From NCBI GenBank assembly GCA_034766995.1, contig CM068315.1, forward strand, positions 19,181,510-19,245,509: DNA of 64,000 nt, given 5' to 3'. The notes under the pieces were generated by a model that worked only from the letters and a program-made list of their open reading frames with translations, searched no databases and had not been told where the DNA came from. Below, in pieces: positions 20,839 to 35,913 of the stretch. The stretch comes from Acanthacorydalis orientalis (Eukaryota > Arthropoda > Insecta > Megaloptera > Corydalidae). Both the position numbers and the translations under genes were made by a program. Position 1 is the first letter of the stretch; every line of letters begins with the position of its first letter.

Positions 20839-23800
20839 GTAAGTATTTTTCTTATATTTAATTTGTAGAACATTTGTATAGTATTTATATTTATTTGTAG
20901 TTTATATGAAATCGTATGAAAGAATGATTTCGAAATTCCCTTTTCAAGAATAGGAGTATTGCTTTGAGTGCTTCATATTTTACATTTGTAGTATTTCTTT
21001 CAAGCTAAAGTAATAAGTTGTATTATGTTACGAAATTGTTAGTTATAATATAAATCAATTGAAAAGTATCACCCTGTGTTTGAAAAAATGTATGTGACTG
21101 GTAGAGTGGCAATAAATAGTGTAGTAATCACACACTAGAATTGCACTAATTTATTACACACAAGACAGAATATAAGAACATTTAAAAACTAAACATAAAG
21201 GATCATATTTCTGTCGGTATCATCCTACAGGTCACATACCTAAATAAAGGACAGTCTTTTAGAACACAATAGTATGTAGTTAGGTGCTAGTCGTGTAACA
21301 GTGTACCGCGGCTGATCAATAATAATAAATATTTCAAGTACAGTCCACTAGTTATTATTGTTATTTAGAATTCGTTACATATTAATTTTATCTATTTTGT
21401 ACAATGGTTAAAATTGAATTTAATTATAAAAAATAAGTAATTTTTCCACAAAAGAATTTTTTGCTCTCTACATAAGCTTCAACGATATTTAAGATTAAAA
21501 ATGTTCAATAATTGACTTTTAATTTTTACTTGTGTGCACATTTTAATGGTGATACTATCATCCCTGTCACGTTAAGATACAGAAAAAAAACAGAATTTCC
21601 TGAATCTTAGTGTTTGATGATGCCATCGCTACTGAAATGCGTATATGATTTTGTATAGGATTCCAGAAAATACAGTAACACCAAATTTACCATAAAAAGT
21701 GTACGGTACATGATTAACATTTGTGATTAAAAGTAAGTTTGCGTCCTATCTAAATATGAAAGAATTTTTAGAGCTTATTGTAATAAGAAATGAAATATTA
21801 CATAAAATATTGAAAATGTAATATTATAAGAAATATTGTTATAAAAATATTTCACACTTATCAAGTTCTACCAAATATGATAAAAAAAAATAAAATATTA
21901 ATTTATGAAGACATGCAACAATATTTTTTTTCAACAAAGATTATTTATTAATCCTTTGAATCGGTGTGGGGGGGGGCAAACGACGCTAAATTTTTTTAAT
22001 AAATATTTTTCGTTGATTGGACATTCCTTTATGGTAAACAAAATAAAAATTGCAAATTTGTCGGTTACAAGAAAAAATATGTTAATTCAGATCAGCCATT
22101 AGAAATTTCACATGTATCTGATATATCGTGGAAAATCGTTGATAAAATTCGGAGAAACATAAATCTCTTGATTGAAAACATATAATTGGAAGCGAAAAAA
22201 TTGATTACAATTGAAAATTTGCAGAAATAACATTACTGTTGAGTGTGAAAAATCTTGAAACAATCAAGTGTGCACAAAACGGTTTCATATGGGTCACATC
22301 TTATACATGGACGTAGAGTCCCGAAATTTTTTATACACTTTCCTTCAATGATGAACTTTTGGAAAAAATATCATTTGTCAATATTCAGGTTTACAATTTT
22401 TATATGTTTTCAAATACAAAAACCGCGATTTTTTTGATTTTTGGACGACCGTTATTATTTTTAATTAAAGATATATAAATTTAGTGTTATTAGAAAGAGA
22501 TTAGTGACCTTTAAATATATCATCCAAAAGATAGTGCTCTGAGACCGTAGTTTTTTTGGAAAATATCAATAGATTTCTAAATCCAAGCCCGACTTCAATG
22601 GGTTAAGAACCATTGTTTGATCCATTTCATATCAGTTGGTAAAACAACCATTTCTCGAATAATCATTTAATGGTTAAAAACTAAAAAAAAAACCTAAATT
22701 TTACTTCAGTTATTTCTCATAACTTTAAAAATGTTATAAACACACAATGAAGTTAACACTATTTCAATCTATAAAACGTAGAACAAGAGATAATTTTTGT
22801 ATATCGAATCAAAAAATATGGTTTCAATTTAATATAAAGAAATATGGTAATTTGTTTAGTTTTCGTGATTGTAAATTTGATTTTACATAACGCAATAGAC
22901 GTTTCACTCTAAAAAAGAACGTATGGAGTTTTGTTATAATACGAAACGAAAGGATACAAAATATTGAACCTGTCATAACATTAGGTTAATAGGAAAATAA
23001 CTGCGATTTTTGTTTTCTGAATTCTAAAGTTAATTCTTTACAATGAAAGTGTCAGTTCATGGTGTTCATGTTAATATCATTTTAAAGTACATTTTTCTGC
23101 CTGTATTTTGGTAACATCGATTTTGGTTTTGTTATTAATTTTGATTCAAATTGGGCTATTGAATTAAAGATAAGCAAAGGCATATAAGAGCAATTTTTTG
23201 TATGATTCAAAACGGGTGGTAGAGCAATAGAAACTGCTCGTAAACTAAACGATGCTTTTGGTGAGGGTACTATTAAGGAAATTACGGTGCAATGGAGGTT
23301 CTAAAAATTTCGTGCTGGGGATGAGAGCCTTGAAGATGAAGAAGGTTGCTGGCGTTCTTCTTCAGTTCATAAAGACCAACTGAAGCCGTTATTTGAATCA
23401 GAACCACGCACAACACTTCTAAAGCTTCCACAATACTTAGGCGTCAGTCATCCAACAGTTCTTTTTCATTTTTTGATTTTTTAAAACATTTAGAAAATCA
23501 AAAAATGTATAAATATATATGAATTTGAAGATCATAAATCGCAATTATTTTTCTAACAATCTAATATATAAAATATTATTATAGAGACGTTCATACTCAT
23601 ATGAATTGTAATATTTTTGTTTTGAAAAAGGTAATTTATCGAAATTCATTCGCTAATACTTTCTTTTTGGAACATGTTCATGCGAATTGAAGAAAGTTCA
23701 TGAAAAATCACTAAATGACCAAAATCAAAACTTTAAAGTTAAATTCTGTTATATGATACGATCATAAATAAAACGATAGATACATTCAAACGTTTTTTAA

Positions 23801-25122
23801 ATAAAAATAACTTAGAATGTTAACGATGTACCGTTATCATCAATTCTGCTCATGAGTAATCTATGACGATTGCACACTTAATATTACCATATTTCCCCAA
23901 ACGCGGTACAAAAACAATCTAATTAGAGTTTCTCTTTGATAAGTGCATAATACAATACAATTCTGGCACAATATGATTCATTTCATTTTCACAGAGTAAT
24001 TTCTTTCTCACTATCTAAGGTACAAAAATTTTTCTAATTAAAAATGTTTAATAAATAAGTAATGATCATTTTTAATAGTTGCTTAAACAAAGTTTAACAA
24101 TTATGCCATCATCTTCAAAGCATAAAGGTATAGAAAATTTTAATACAAGATTTTTCTGTATGTTTTCCATGATTGCTGATTTGTACTTTCTTAAAAAAAA
24201 ATGAAATATGTAATCGACGTTGAAATTATTAGAAAATAAACTACTATCATTAATCGAAGCTCTAGATCAATAGTAAGCAAATTGCGGCTCCCAAAGCTAC
24301 TCTGTGCAGCTTCCGGAACAATATTGTGTTTCATTGCAATTTTTCCTACTCTTTGATATTAATAATCTATAATAGTAATCTATAGCCAGATTTTAAACTA
24401 TTAACTGCAAAAATGAAGACCCAAATGAAGTCTTCAACGAGTAGAGATTAAACATATTCTTCTTTGGTAAATAGGACTACTAGTTGTATTTCTTATTATC
24501 TATAAATACAATTTTAAAATAATACTTTTTGCGGCTCTTGAACTTTCAAAAATGTATGAAAAGTATTATATGTGACTCTCATAATCGAAGAAGTTTCCCA
24601 CCCTTGCTCTAGATCATTTGTAATCTCAGTACGCGTATTTTATTTGTTATTTTTTTCTTCTTTTTCTCTCACACACTGTTCTTAAATTTTCATTAAAAAT
24701 TGAAAAAAATGGATTCAAAACAAACATAAGATATTTGTGCTTTTCAAAAAATTTCTAGTCGGTGCTGGAACAACTGGATGCGTGTTAGCGACAGAACTCA
24801 GTATACGATCAGATTTTAATATACTTTTAATCGAAGCAGGAAGCGACTACTCCTTTCTTTCTTCAATACCTCTGGCAGCCACATTTTTACAAGGGTCAAA
24901 AAATGACTGGTCATTCAAAACTGAACCTCAATTACATTCATCTTTTGGAATGTGGAATCAGGTAATGTAATAATAATTGATTGATTTAAGGATGTATTTT
25001 GGATATAAAATATCAGACAAATGTGTCTTCATTATTAAACTCATGGATATAGCACATTATATATAGTAAAATAAGTTCTAAATGACATATGTATATCATA
25101 TCATACGTACATATATGTGTGT

Positions 25123-25175
<53 letters not shown>

Positions 25176-25182
25176 TATATAA

Positions 25183-25226
<44 letters not shown>

Positions 25227-25229
25227 TTA

Positions 25230-25266
<37 letters not shown>

Positions 25267-28200
25267 GATATCCGATATCGTAAGCTTGAATTAAGAAAAT
25301 TTCTTTTTTCTTTTGGATAAATTTATTGATATTATTTATCATCTTAGGACATACAAATGTGAAATTCCGTGATTTTAACTTGTTAAGACTTTTTTTTAAT
25401 ACAAACGATGTTATTTATGGATTCAAATTAATAAATAATATTTAAATGTAAATAAATAAAGGAATTATGTACTGTGCCTATAAAAATAATAAATATTCAA
25501 TTTTATAAAGTGCAATTTTAAGTATATCTTTCGAAATATTGATTGTAAAATCACTATTACAATTTTAGCCATGACTTATACGTTGATCGATTTCTATATA
25601 GTTGGGGAATTGAGTTAAAAGATAACATAAAGAAAAAGTATGAAAGATGAAGAGTTAGTTATATGTATTATAGAAATTGGACATTTTTATTGAGATGTTG
25701 AGAACTTCTATGGGAATAGGGTTTATATTTTGTATCTTAGTGGTAAAAAAATTAACCATTACAAATATTATAGCTTAGTACTGATTAATGCAATCAATTG
25801 ACATTACAGCTTTTGTGTATTTTTTATCTTCTTTTCATTGTTCATTACAAACTGCTACACAACTATTCCTTTTCAGTGTGGTTAAATAATAAAAAAGTGT
25901 ACTTTTCGTCTGATGTTGTATTTTAAGTATTACTTAAGGTATTATTACCTTTACGAAATTTTTATTACGTTGTTTTCTTTGATCTAACATTTCCCATTAT
26001 AGATTCATTTGGGAAATTAATTGAGGATACATTTGTTTTTAAAAGTAATTCTCCATTTTTAATTACAGCATTTACCGAATTCAAACCCTTAATCAATGTT
26101 ATTATACGTAATACTACAACATTCGCTGCTAAAGCAGATTTCTTGCAGTATTTTTTATTTTATCTGTCAGAGAGATTATCAAAATTCTATCTTTTTCAAT
26201 AGAAATTTACAATACTTTTGTTATAATCTATCATTGATATTGCCACATTATTGCAACGTAGCAAATTAAGAATTATGAAATTAACCAATTTTCAATAAAC
26301 TACAAATAATTTATCTGAAACAGTACAAAGAATCATAATGAAATTTAACATTATCGTTCTTTCATTCATAAGATAAAAAAAGAAAAAAAACTGAAAACAA
26401 TGATGTTTCTTTAATATTTTTTGCTACTATCATAAATGTAACCTTTTGATTTAGAAACACTTACGAGGTTTGATCAAAAAATATCTAGTCTGCACGGCTA
26501 ACTTAATACTTATTAGGTTGGCAGAAAAATAATTGCGATTGATGACTTTAAAATTCATGTATAATTTTCTCTTTTTTGATTTTTCTAGCTGTTTTAAATA
26601 GTTCATAACTGTTGAATGATTAACGCCTAACTTTTGTGCAAGCTCTTAAATTGTTGTACGTGGTTCTGATTCAATTAATACCTTCAGTTGGTCTTTATAA
26701 ACTGAAGAAGGACACCCATAACCTTCATCTTCATGGCTCTCGTCCCCAGCACGAAATTTTTGGAATCATCATTGCACCGTACGGTCTTTAACAGTACCCA
26801 CACCAAAAACATTGTTTAGTTTACGAGCAGTTTCTATTGCTTTACTACCTGTTTTGAATCATACAAAAAATTGCTCTTATTTGCTTTTTTTTAATCTTTA
26901 ATTCAATAGCCCAATTTGAATCAAAATTAATAACAAAACCAAAATCGTTGTTGCCAAAATACAGACAGAAAAATGTACTTTAAAATGATATTAACATAAA
27001 CACGATAAAATTACACTTTAATAATATTAGAATTCAGAAAACAAAAACCGTAATTATTTTCTTACCAACCTTATATCAGATTATTTTTTTTACAATCAAA
27101 AACATTTTTTACGATAAGTGCATGTACTTATTAAATGGCAACAGTAAAATGTCGGAATAGCTACAGTTGCGAAAACTTTAGAATGGGTTTGAAAGATTAT
27201 GGCAGTATAAAGACGTGTGCTTTACGCTGCTGCACATTATTAATTGTTCCTTTTGAATAAGATATTTATTTTCTACTGTAAAAAGCATCTGTAAAGCATC
27301 ATTCCTTAGGAATATTAGTTCTTTGATCCCTATGAAAATTATTATATGATTATAATATTTTCAACTATATATATATATAATACTTCAGAAGCAATTTATG
27401 CCAAGAGGTAAGGGACTTGGTGGTTCTGGAAAAATCAATTATATGATTCATGAGAAACCATCAGCTGAAGGATACAAACACTGGATACGAAATGGAGTGT
27501 ATAATTGGAATGAACACATACTTGATCCATACTTTGAAAAAATCACTACATGGCACGAAGAAAAGGTATATCTGTGCATGAAAATATTTCTGGAATATAT
27601 TTAATATGTACAAACAATTAGTTGTTTTGTCTATTTTTATTTGTTATGCTACTAAATGCAAATATTATCAATAAAATAAAATTTTATATCATAAGAAATG
27701 TTTTCGGCATATTTTCATGTGTATTCTAATCTCTGCATAATATTACAAGACTTCGATATCTTGTTAAAATTAGAGAACCTTTTTTTTCCTAATCTTTATG
27801 TCTAGTTTCATAATTTTACCGGTAAACGCTCTATCGGTATCGAAAAAAATTGAAGCGGATTATTTACAAGTGAGTTACACATCACTGCATGTTAGGGTTG
27901 CCAGATTTTTGAAAACCAAATACGGGACATGGGTGTTAGAAAAAGTCACTCCGAATGTGAATGCTGCCTGTTTTTGTATCAATTCTATTATTTTCCTATA
28001 TCTTCTTGTTATTCCTAGCATGCATCTTTCCATACTTCTCGATGTTGTTTGGAGTCTTTTATGATTTTGGTACACATGTTCCGTTATCATGGGTAAGGAC
28101 TGGTAGTATACATTGATCAAATACTTTTTTCATCAGAATGGGATTGTTGATTTAAATATCGAGGAGTTTCGTCCAAATGCGCTCCATCCCATTTTTATTC

Positions 28201-29283
28201 TCCTATTTACTTTTTCAATGAATGATCCATCTTTGATCATAAGCTGACCTAGATAGATATACTTCGTAATTTATATTTCTGTTCATTTTATTTCAATTTT
28301 CTTCGGACAAATAAATACATTGAATAACACTTTTGTTTTTGTGTGGTTCATGTTTAGATTAATTTTTTGGCTGGAATCATTTATTTCTTCTAACCTCTTT
28401 TGTCGGTCTTTCGGAGTATTTGTGAAGATAACGATATCATTAGCAAACTGGAAGTGATTTAATCTTTTGCCTTTTATTTCTATTCATTTGTCCTCCCAGT
28501 TGAGCGATTTGAATACTTCTTCTAAGGCTGCAGTAAATAATTTCGTAGAAATTGTATCTTTCTGTCTTATATCTTTCGAGATTTCTATCTTTTTTGTTTC
28601 TTCATGTAGATTCACCATCAAAGTTGCATTCTTGTAGATATTTTCTAGTAACTTGATGTATGTGTTCTCTATGCTCTGGTTGTTCAATGCAGATATGACC
28701 GATGATGTGGTGATAGTGTCGAAAGCCATGTCATAGTCTATAAATCCAAGATATGCCGGTATTTGGTACTCATTTTATCGGCTAATTACTTCCCTCACTA
28801 CCTGAATGTGATTCATTGTATTAAATCCGCTTCGAAATCCTGCTTGTTCCCTTGGTTGAGTGAAATCAAGTGGCGTTTGTAGACGTTTTGAAATTATATA
28901 TTCAAAACGTCATATATATATATATATATATATATCTTATAATATTAAATGTATCATTTATTTGATAATCAAATGTTTTGTTTTTTAAGGAACCTACATT
29001 GAGATTAACAAGCACTAATTCAAAGAACTGTCCGTTATTGAAAGTATTTCAGGATTCTATTCAACAATTAAATCGATCTAAAATTGAAATAATTCCAGTA
29101 AAGAACACAGTATACGAAGGAAAGCGTTGGTCCACTTATGAAGGTTACTTAAAGCGTGTACTTAACCATTCGAATTTACACATACTTCTTAATACGCACG
29201 TAAAAAAGGTAAAAAATTAAATATAGTTTGTAATTTGTGTCTTAAGCAGCAATTATAGAATTAGGTTGGTTATGGTTATAGTC

Positions 29284-29333
<50 letters not shown>

Positions 29334-29353
29334 ATATATATATATGTATGTAT

Positions 29354-29402
<49 letters not shown>

Positions 29403-32400
29403 AACAATTATTTGTTAGGAAAGTTTGTTTTCTTTACTAAGTATAATTTAATTTTTTTTGAGTATAATATTTATGTACATGTTTTTATGATTGAAAAAGG
29501 AATGTTTGCAGAGTAGCAAATATCAATTATTTACTTAAAACAGAAAGTGAGTCTCGACTTCAAAGATATATCAAATCTTGACCTCGCTCATCAATACAAA
29601 ATGTATTTTTGTACGGACACTACTATAATTTGTAACTAAATATCTCAAATTACATTTTTTCGACAGAACCCAAACAATGTGTAGCGGCAGAACTCGAACC
29701 ACCAGCATAATTTTGCACAGCGCTTCCTTTGTTGAAAAATGTCGACTTTCTAATCAACTTTTTTCTTAGAACATTTTTAACCTTCTTAAAATCGTGTCAT
29801 TGAAAACAGCAATCTATTTTTAAAAAATAGAACGATTAAAACTTTTGCCCCTATCTAAGTCTTCTGGAGTTCTTTTATATCCTTGAATATTATATTGTTT
29901 ATCCGCATGCAGCCATATTACAACCAACCCTATCAAACCAAATTTAGTTTAGTTACATTAAAATTATAAAAATTTTTACATAATTCTTCTACACTCCAAA
30001 AGTGTGTCATTTATTATAATTTTATGGTTAACATTATTTTTATGCCTGTTATTATTTTTATCTATCTGATTTCTTTCTTGTCATTAATTTTGTATATATA
30101 TATATATATAGGCTGATTCAATTAAGGCTTCCATATGGAAGTATTAAAAGGAGGCGCAGGGGTTAAGAAAATGCATGTTATTTTTTATTTAGTATTTTAA
30201 TTCAATTCAATATTGAAATACAATTAAATTAAAGTATTAAATGGAGGATAACACGGCTTTTTTAATTTTTAGATTTTTTTAGTAATTTCATGTGGAATCC
30301 CTATATATATATATATATATATATCATTCATCAATAATTTATTAATTTTCAGGGTAGCTTTTTTACCATATTAAATTGCTTATTTAATTTCAAGTATCAC
30401 GTTTGTTGTCACCCATTCATGTTTTATCAAAATGATTACTTTATGATCACTAATTTCATTAGTTTTTGAAGATTTCAATTTTTGCTATTTGAAATGAATT
30501 CTATTATTATCAATTCACTTTCTCTAAAGTATAAGTGCAATATTTTTATTTTTCTAACATTATTTTTTGTATGTTTTCTTTTAATATATTATTAATAAAA
30601 TTAATACGACATATGTGCATTAATTGTTAATTTATTACGTCCCACTAAATATGAGATTATTTTTAAGTATTTTTTGGATGTTTCTATATTTGTCAGTAAA
30701 ATTTATTTTTTCTTTTAAAACCAATCTCTGATCTTTTAGTTTTTCATACTCAATAAAAACTTTATTTAATTTTTCTTTCGCATCATTTAAAAGAATTTCT
30801 ATTTTATTTGGGTTTTCAATTTTATTGCAAATGTAGTCAGTCTTAGCTTCCATTTTTATTTTAAACTACCTTTTTGTGCTTAGTTTTGAATTACAGAATT
30901 TTGTCCGTGTCCCTTGCATATACCGTCTCTTGCACTAATCTTAATTTATTAATATTTTATAATTATTATTTTAGTTTAGTTTTTAATCTGTTTTCATGCA
31001 CTCAATTTCATTTCTTGTTATCCTCACATAATTAATATATAGTATTTAGATATAATATTCATTTAAATTACTAAATAAATTTATATTATTCCCGATAATT
31101 TTAACATATATTATTCATTAGGAATTGTGTAACTCAGCACGATATATTGTTATTGTGAAATTATTTATTTCAAAAACTAAGTTTGACTGAATATAAAGGT
31201 TACTTACTTCTTTTAAACTATTATTCTATATTATTTTTTAAAAAAATACATGACCCAATAACTGAATTGGTGTTTATTTGAAGATATTATTTTCTGGAAA
31301 TAGAGCGATCGGAGTGGAGACAGATTTAGAACTGCATTCGTCGATATTTGCTCGTAAAGAGGTCATTTTAAGTGCTGGGGCGATCCAAACGCCACAACTC
31401 TTGATGCTCAGTGGTATTGGAAGCAGTGAAGATTTACACAAATTGAATTTGACAGTCAGGCACGACTTACCGGGCGTAGGTCGAAACTTACACGATCATA
31501 TAAATGTACCCCTCTATATTACTATCGAACGACCATATACTGTCACTATCGAGAAATTATTAACGCTACAAGAAGTTTGGAATTATTTAATTAAAAACAC
31601 TGGTATATTTTTGAACTAAATGCCCTTGTTTCAAGACGACAATTTTATTTATCTTTATTTCTTATTTCTAGGATTATTCTCGTCATTTCCTATTATGGGA
31701 ATAGCGAAAAACGAAGAAAATATCGGATTGGTTATATTTGGAATGGGTTCAACAGATGAACGAATTCTTCGCTCTATTGCAAATTATCAAACCGATGTAA
31801 GTGAAAAAATTATGAAATGAAAAGAGATTTTTGTTATGGAATGACCATTACTCATTTTTATTATTAAGTTAGTAGGAAAATAATTGCAGTTTTTGTTTTT
31901 TGAATTCTAACCTTAATTTTTTCAATGAAAGTGTGTCATTGCATCGTGTTTATTTTAATATCATTTTAAAGTCCATTTTTCGGTCTGTATTTTGGTAAAA
32001 TTGACATTGGTTTCATTATTAATTTTGCTTTAAATTGAACTATTGAATTAAAAAATAGAAAAGAAGAAAAAAAGATAGAAAAGCAGTAAATAAGAAAAAA
32101 ATTTTGCAAGATTCAGAACAGGTGGTAAAATAGTAGAAACTGCTCGTAAATTAAACGATGGTTTTGGTGTGGATACTGTTAAGGAACGTATGATGCAATG
32201 GTGATTCCAAAAATTTCGTGCTGGGGACGAGAGCCTTGAAGATGAAAAGGATCACGGGCGTCCTTCAGTTCATAACGATCAACTTAAGGCATTAATTGAA
32301 TCAGAACTATCCACAACAATTCGAGAACTTGCACAAAAGTTAGGCGTTAGTCATCCAACAGTTCTGGTCCACTTAAAACAGCTAGGAAAATCAAAAACCG

Positions 32401-35400
32401 CGTGTTATTCATATTATTAAAATCGTCATAAATCGCAATTATTTTTCTATCAATCTAATATTATATACTAAAATAATGGGAATTCCTGACATTTAATAAG
32501 TGTATATGATTAAAAAGCGATATTTTAGGAGAAATATCTATTGGCTTCAGCTATTGCTTGTATAAAACTTGTATTTTTATTTTAATCGCTGAATTAAATA
32601 CTATGATATTGAGTTTATTTATGTGTTTGGTAATAAAATAATAATTAATAACAAACTTAATGTTTTGTTATAAAAACATCAAACAAGAATTTTATATAAT
32701 CATATATACATTATTAAATATAATTTTATTTACACTGTCTTTTATAATTCAAAATTTATATTTCTTCTATTTTAACAATATTTTGTTTTAGTCTTAGATT
32801 CATTATAATGTCATAATTCTTTTTATTCATTTTTGATAATACTTCATTAAATCTGTTATAATATTAAGTTATTTGTGGTTCATTTATTGCTTTAAGTTTT
32901 CTTTTTCTATGATTATTCCTTACATGACTATTTGCGTTGTACAATTTTCGATTAGAACAAGTACAGACAAATGCTACAAATGACTCAAGAACAAATTTTT
33001 ACGCATGGTGTTAAACAAATATTCTGACTATCCCACAGCTGAATTAGATGAAGAAGCAGAGATAGAATATCTCAAAGCATACATAATCAGAATGAGCAAG
33101 TATTTCTATACGAGGAAACCACACATGAACATGTTGATAAATAAACTGGACGCAGCCAATTTTAAGAGACCCTGGCTGAGGCCGAATGTCACAACCAGGA
33201 CATACAGACCGAAGATGTACCTGACTCCCGGCACGTTCCTGGAGGCGACAACGGCTGAGAACTCATCGATGAAGAAGTCATCACCTCGCAGAGACGGCGG
33301 AGCGGAACGAGAAATGAAGAAAGACGACAAAGAGTGCAAAATTGTTATACACACCCCGGTTGATTTTTATACAAGAATTGTTATACGGGAGTTTCGTACG
33401 TGATAGCTGCATACATATATGCAACGGGAAAGGGAGGGTGACCTTTAGTCGCAGAGACAGGTCAACTAAGTTTTTTTAAAATTTTCCTAGTGAGAAAGTC
33501 AAGATATGACACAGTTAAACGCAAAATTGCTAATAATTCAAGTTAAAGTCTAGATAATAGGGATCTAATCCCAAGGTTCGACAACTCAAGTCGAGAATAC
33601 CGAGAAAACTAACAATATCAGACAAAAACAAAAATCTGTAAAAAAATGACTCAGTAATTTTTTTATTTGTAAAATCTTTCTTTTGAAAGCGGTGTAAACT
33701 CATATATTTTTTATATAAATGTTCTAAACCAGTGGTTCTTAACATTTCTTATACATTGACCTTTTACAAAAAAAATTCTTTTTTATCGACCCCTCTGAAA
33801 ATTGAAACTATTTTTTTTGGGAATTTTGTGTGCTAGGCTTACTTCAGACCGTAGCAAATAAAAAGGCTACCGTTTAAAAACTGCCTATTGTCTACATCGG
33901 TTGACAAAAATTCAGAAGGAAAGAAAAAAGATAAAATAAGGCTACGTTCTCGTTGACAAGGTTTAAAAGGAGGGATTTTTTTACATAAAATCATAATCGG
34001 TGATGAAAAATTGGTTTTAGACGACAATTCTAAGCACCGAAAATCATAGGTTACGCCTAGTGAACCATCAAGACAAATATTCGCGGCAAAAAAGTGTTAT
34101 TGTGTATTTTGTGGGACAGTAAGTGTGTGGTGTATTATGAGTTACGTGAACCTATTTAGATCGTCAATTCAGAGCTTTACCAACAACAGCTCATCCATTT
34201 GAGTGATGAATTAGAAAAAAAGACCACTCATTAGCGAGGGAACAAGGCAAGTTATTTGCAGTACGACAACGCTCGGCCGCACGTCGCAAAGGAGACCAAA
34301 GTCGTTATTTATTTGTCGAACTGGGAAGTTCTTCCTCATGCGGTGTATTCACCGAATCTAGTCTTGTCAGATTATCAGCTGTTCCGATCACTTTAGCATC
34401 ACTTAGCTGATACCTAAGTTTGATTCCGACAATACATTGACGACTTCATCGACTCAAAGCCATTTGTTTAAAAGGGATTCGTCAGTTACCTGACAGATGG
34501 AGCATGGTTATTTAATATAATGGTGGATATTTTGAGGATTAAAATATATTTTTCCGTAAACAAACATTCATTTGCTATAAAAAGAAACACCGAATTAATT
34601 TGTACAACTAATATTTGCTCCTACTTACCACACCCATATTATAAACCTACTCGCTTATGACATTATCACTATTGAAGTATATTCAAATTCCAAATTTTTT
34701 TCATATACCCATACATGTAATATATATATATATATATATACTGTATATATATATATAAAGTATTTTTTTTAAAATTGCAGATATTTACTCAACTGTTTCC
34801 GTTTCATCAAAATATCAGTCAAGAAGGTTTTGTATGTTTAATAAGCTCGGTCTTTCCAAAAAGTAGAGGAAAAGTATCTTTAAAAAACTTAGATTATCTT
34901 TCACATCCAATTATAGATCCGAATTATTTAGAAAATTATTCAGATGTGGAGAATATGATAAAAGGTAATTACAAATTCAGTGAACTGTGTTATAAAAAAT
35001 TATTCCACCTTTTATTCAAATATATGCACAAGAGATGTTCAAATTTGATAAAGACTTTATTCTCAAGGACACTATTATCAATAGCGACAAATGAATTTAT
35101 TTTTCTAGATATATTAGATGAAATATATTTAGGCTAATGAAGTGAATTTTATTGGCTTTAATTGAATAAACACTAGCAGAGAATAACAGTCGTGCTCATG
35201 TTACACATTACTACAGATGCAAATGTAATTTTTTTGATGTTTTCTACTGAAATTTAATTATAGTGCAAATTTTTTAATATAGAGTTTAATTTTCACTATT
35301 ATTTATAACTATTTTTTTGTCCTTAGACTACTTGTAAATTGTATCAGAATTAGCGATGGGAAAAGGTTATATCTGACATGAAACTTATTAATCATGACAT

Positions 35401-35852
35401 TGATTTGTGACTCTTGGTTGTCATGACGCTTAAGTAGTTATTGTTTATAGAACAGAATTATTCGAATTTTGGATACTAAGAGCAAGCGTCTTGGTCGCTT
35501 CAATACGAAACGCACCGACGCACAAATCAAAGATTGTTCACGATTTCCTCGCCAGAAAAAACATCTCAGTGTTCTAACACTAAACGTACTAGTCTGATTT
35601 AATTCCGGGTGACTTCTGGTTATTCCAAAAAATCAAGTTGGTGATGAAATAAAAGCGTTACAACACCATTCAGGACATACAAAAAGCTTCGACCGTAATT
35701 TTAAAGTCGATTTCGAAACGGAATTCAATTTCTGTTTCGAATTTTTTAATCGAATTTTTGTATTTATTCCAAATTAATGTATTTTGGATAAAAAAAAATA
35801 ATTACCAGACACAACAGATTGTGTTTAGTGGCAAAAATGTACTAATATACAC

Positions 35853-35913
<61 letters not shown>

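Noticed and set aside
29690..29780. Minus-strand GGTTCGAGTTC, like a tRNA B box, suggesting a SINE
   Set aside because: No A box at a suitable distance and no tRNA fold or second copy found.
30635..30853. Lys-rich minus-strand ORF with coiled-coil-like composition
   Set aside because: Composition expected from AT-rich DNA. No domain, no splice or conservation evidence.
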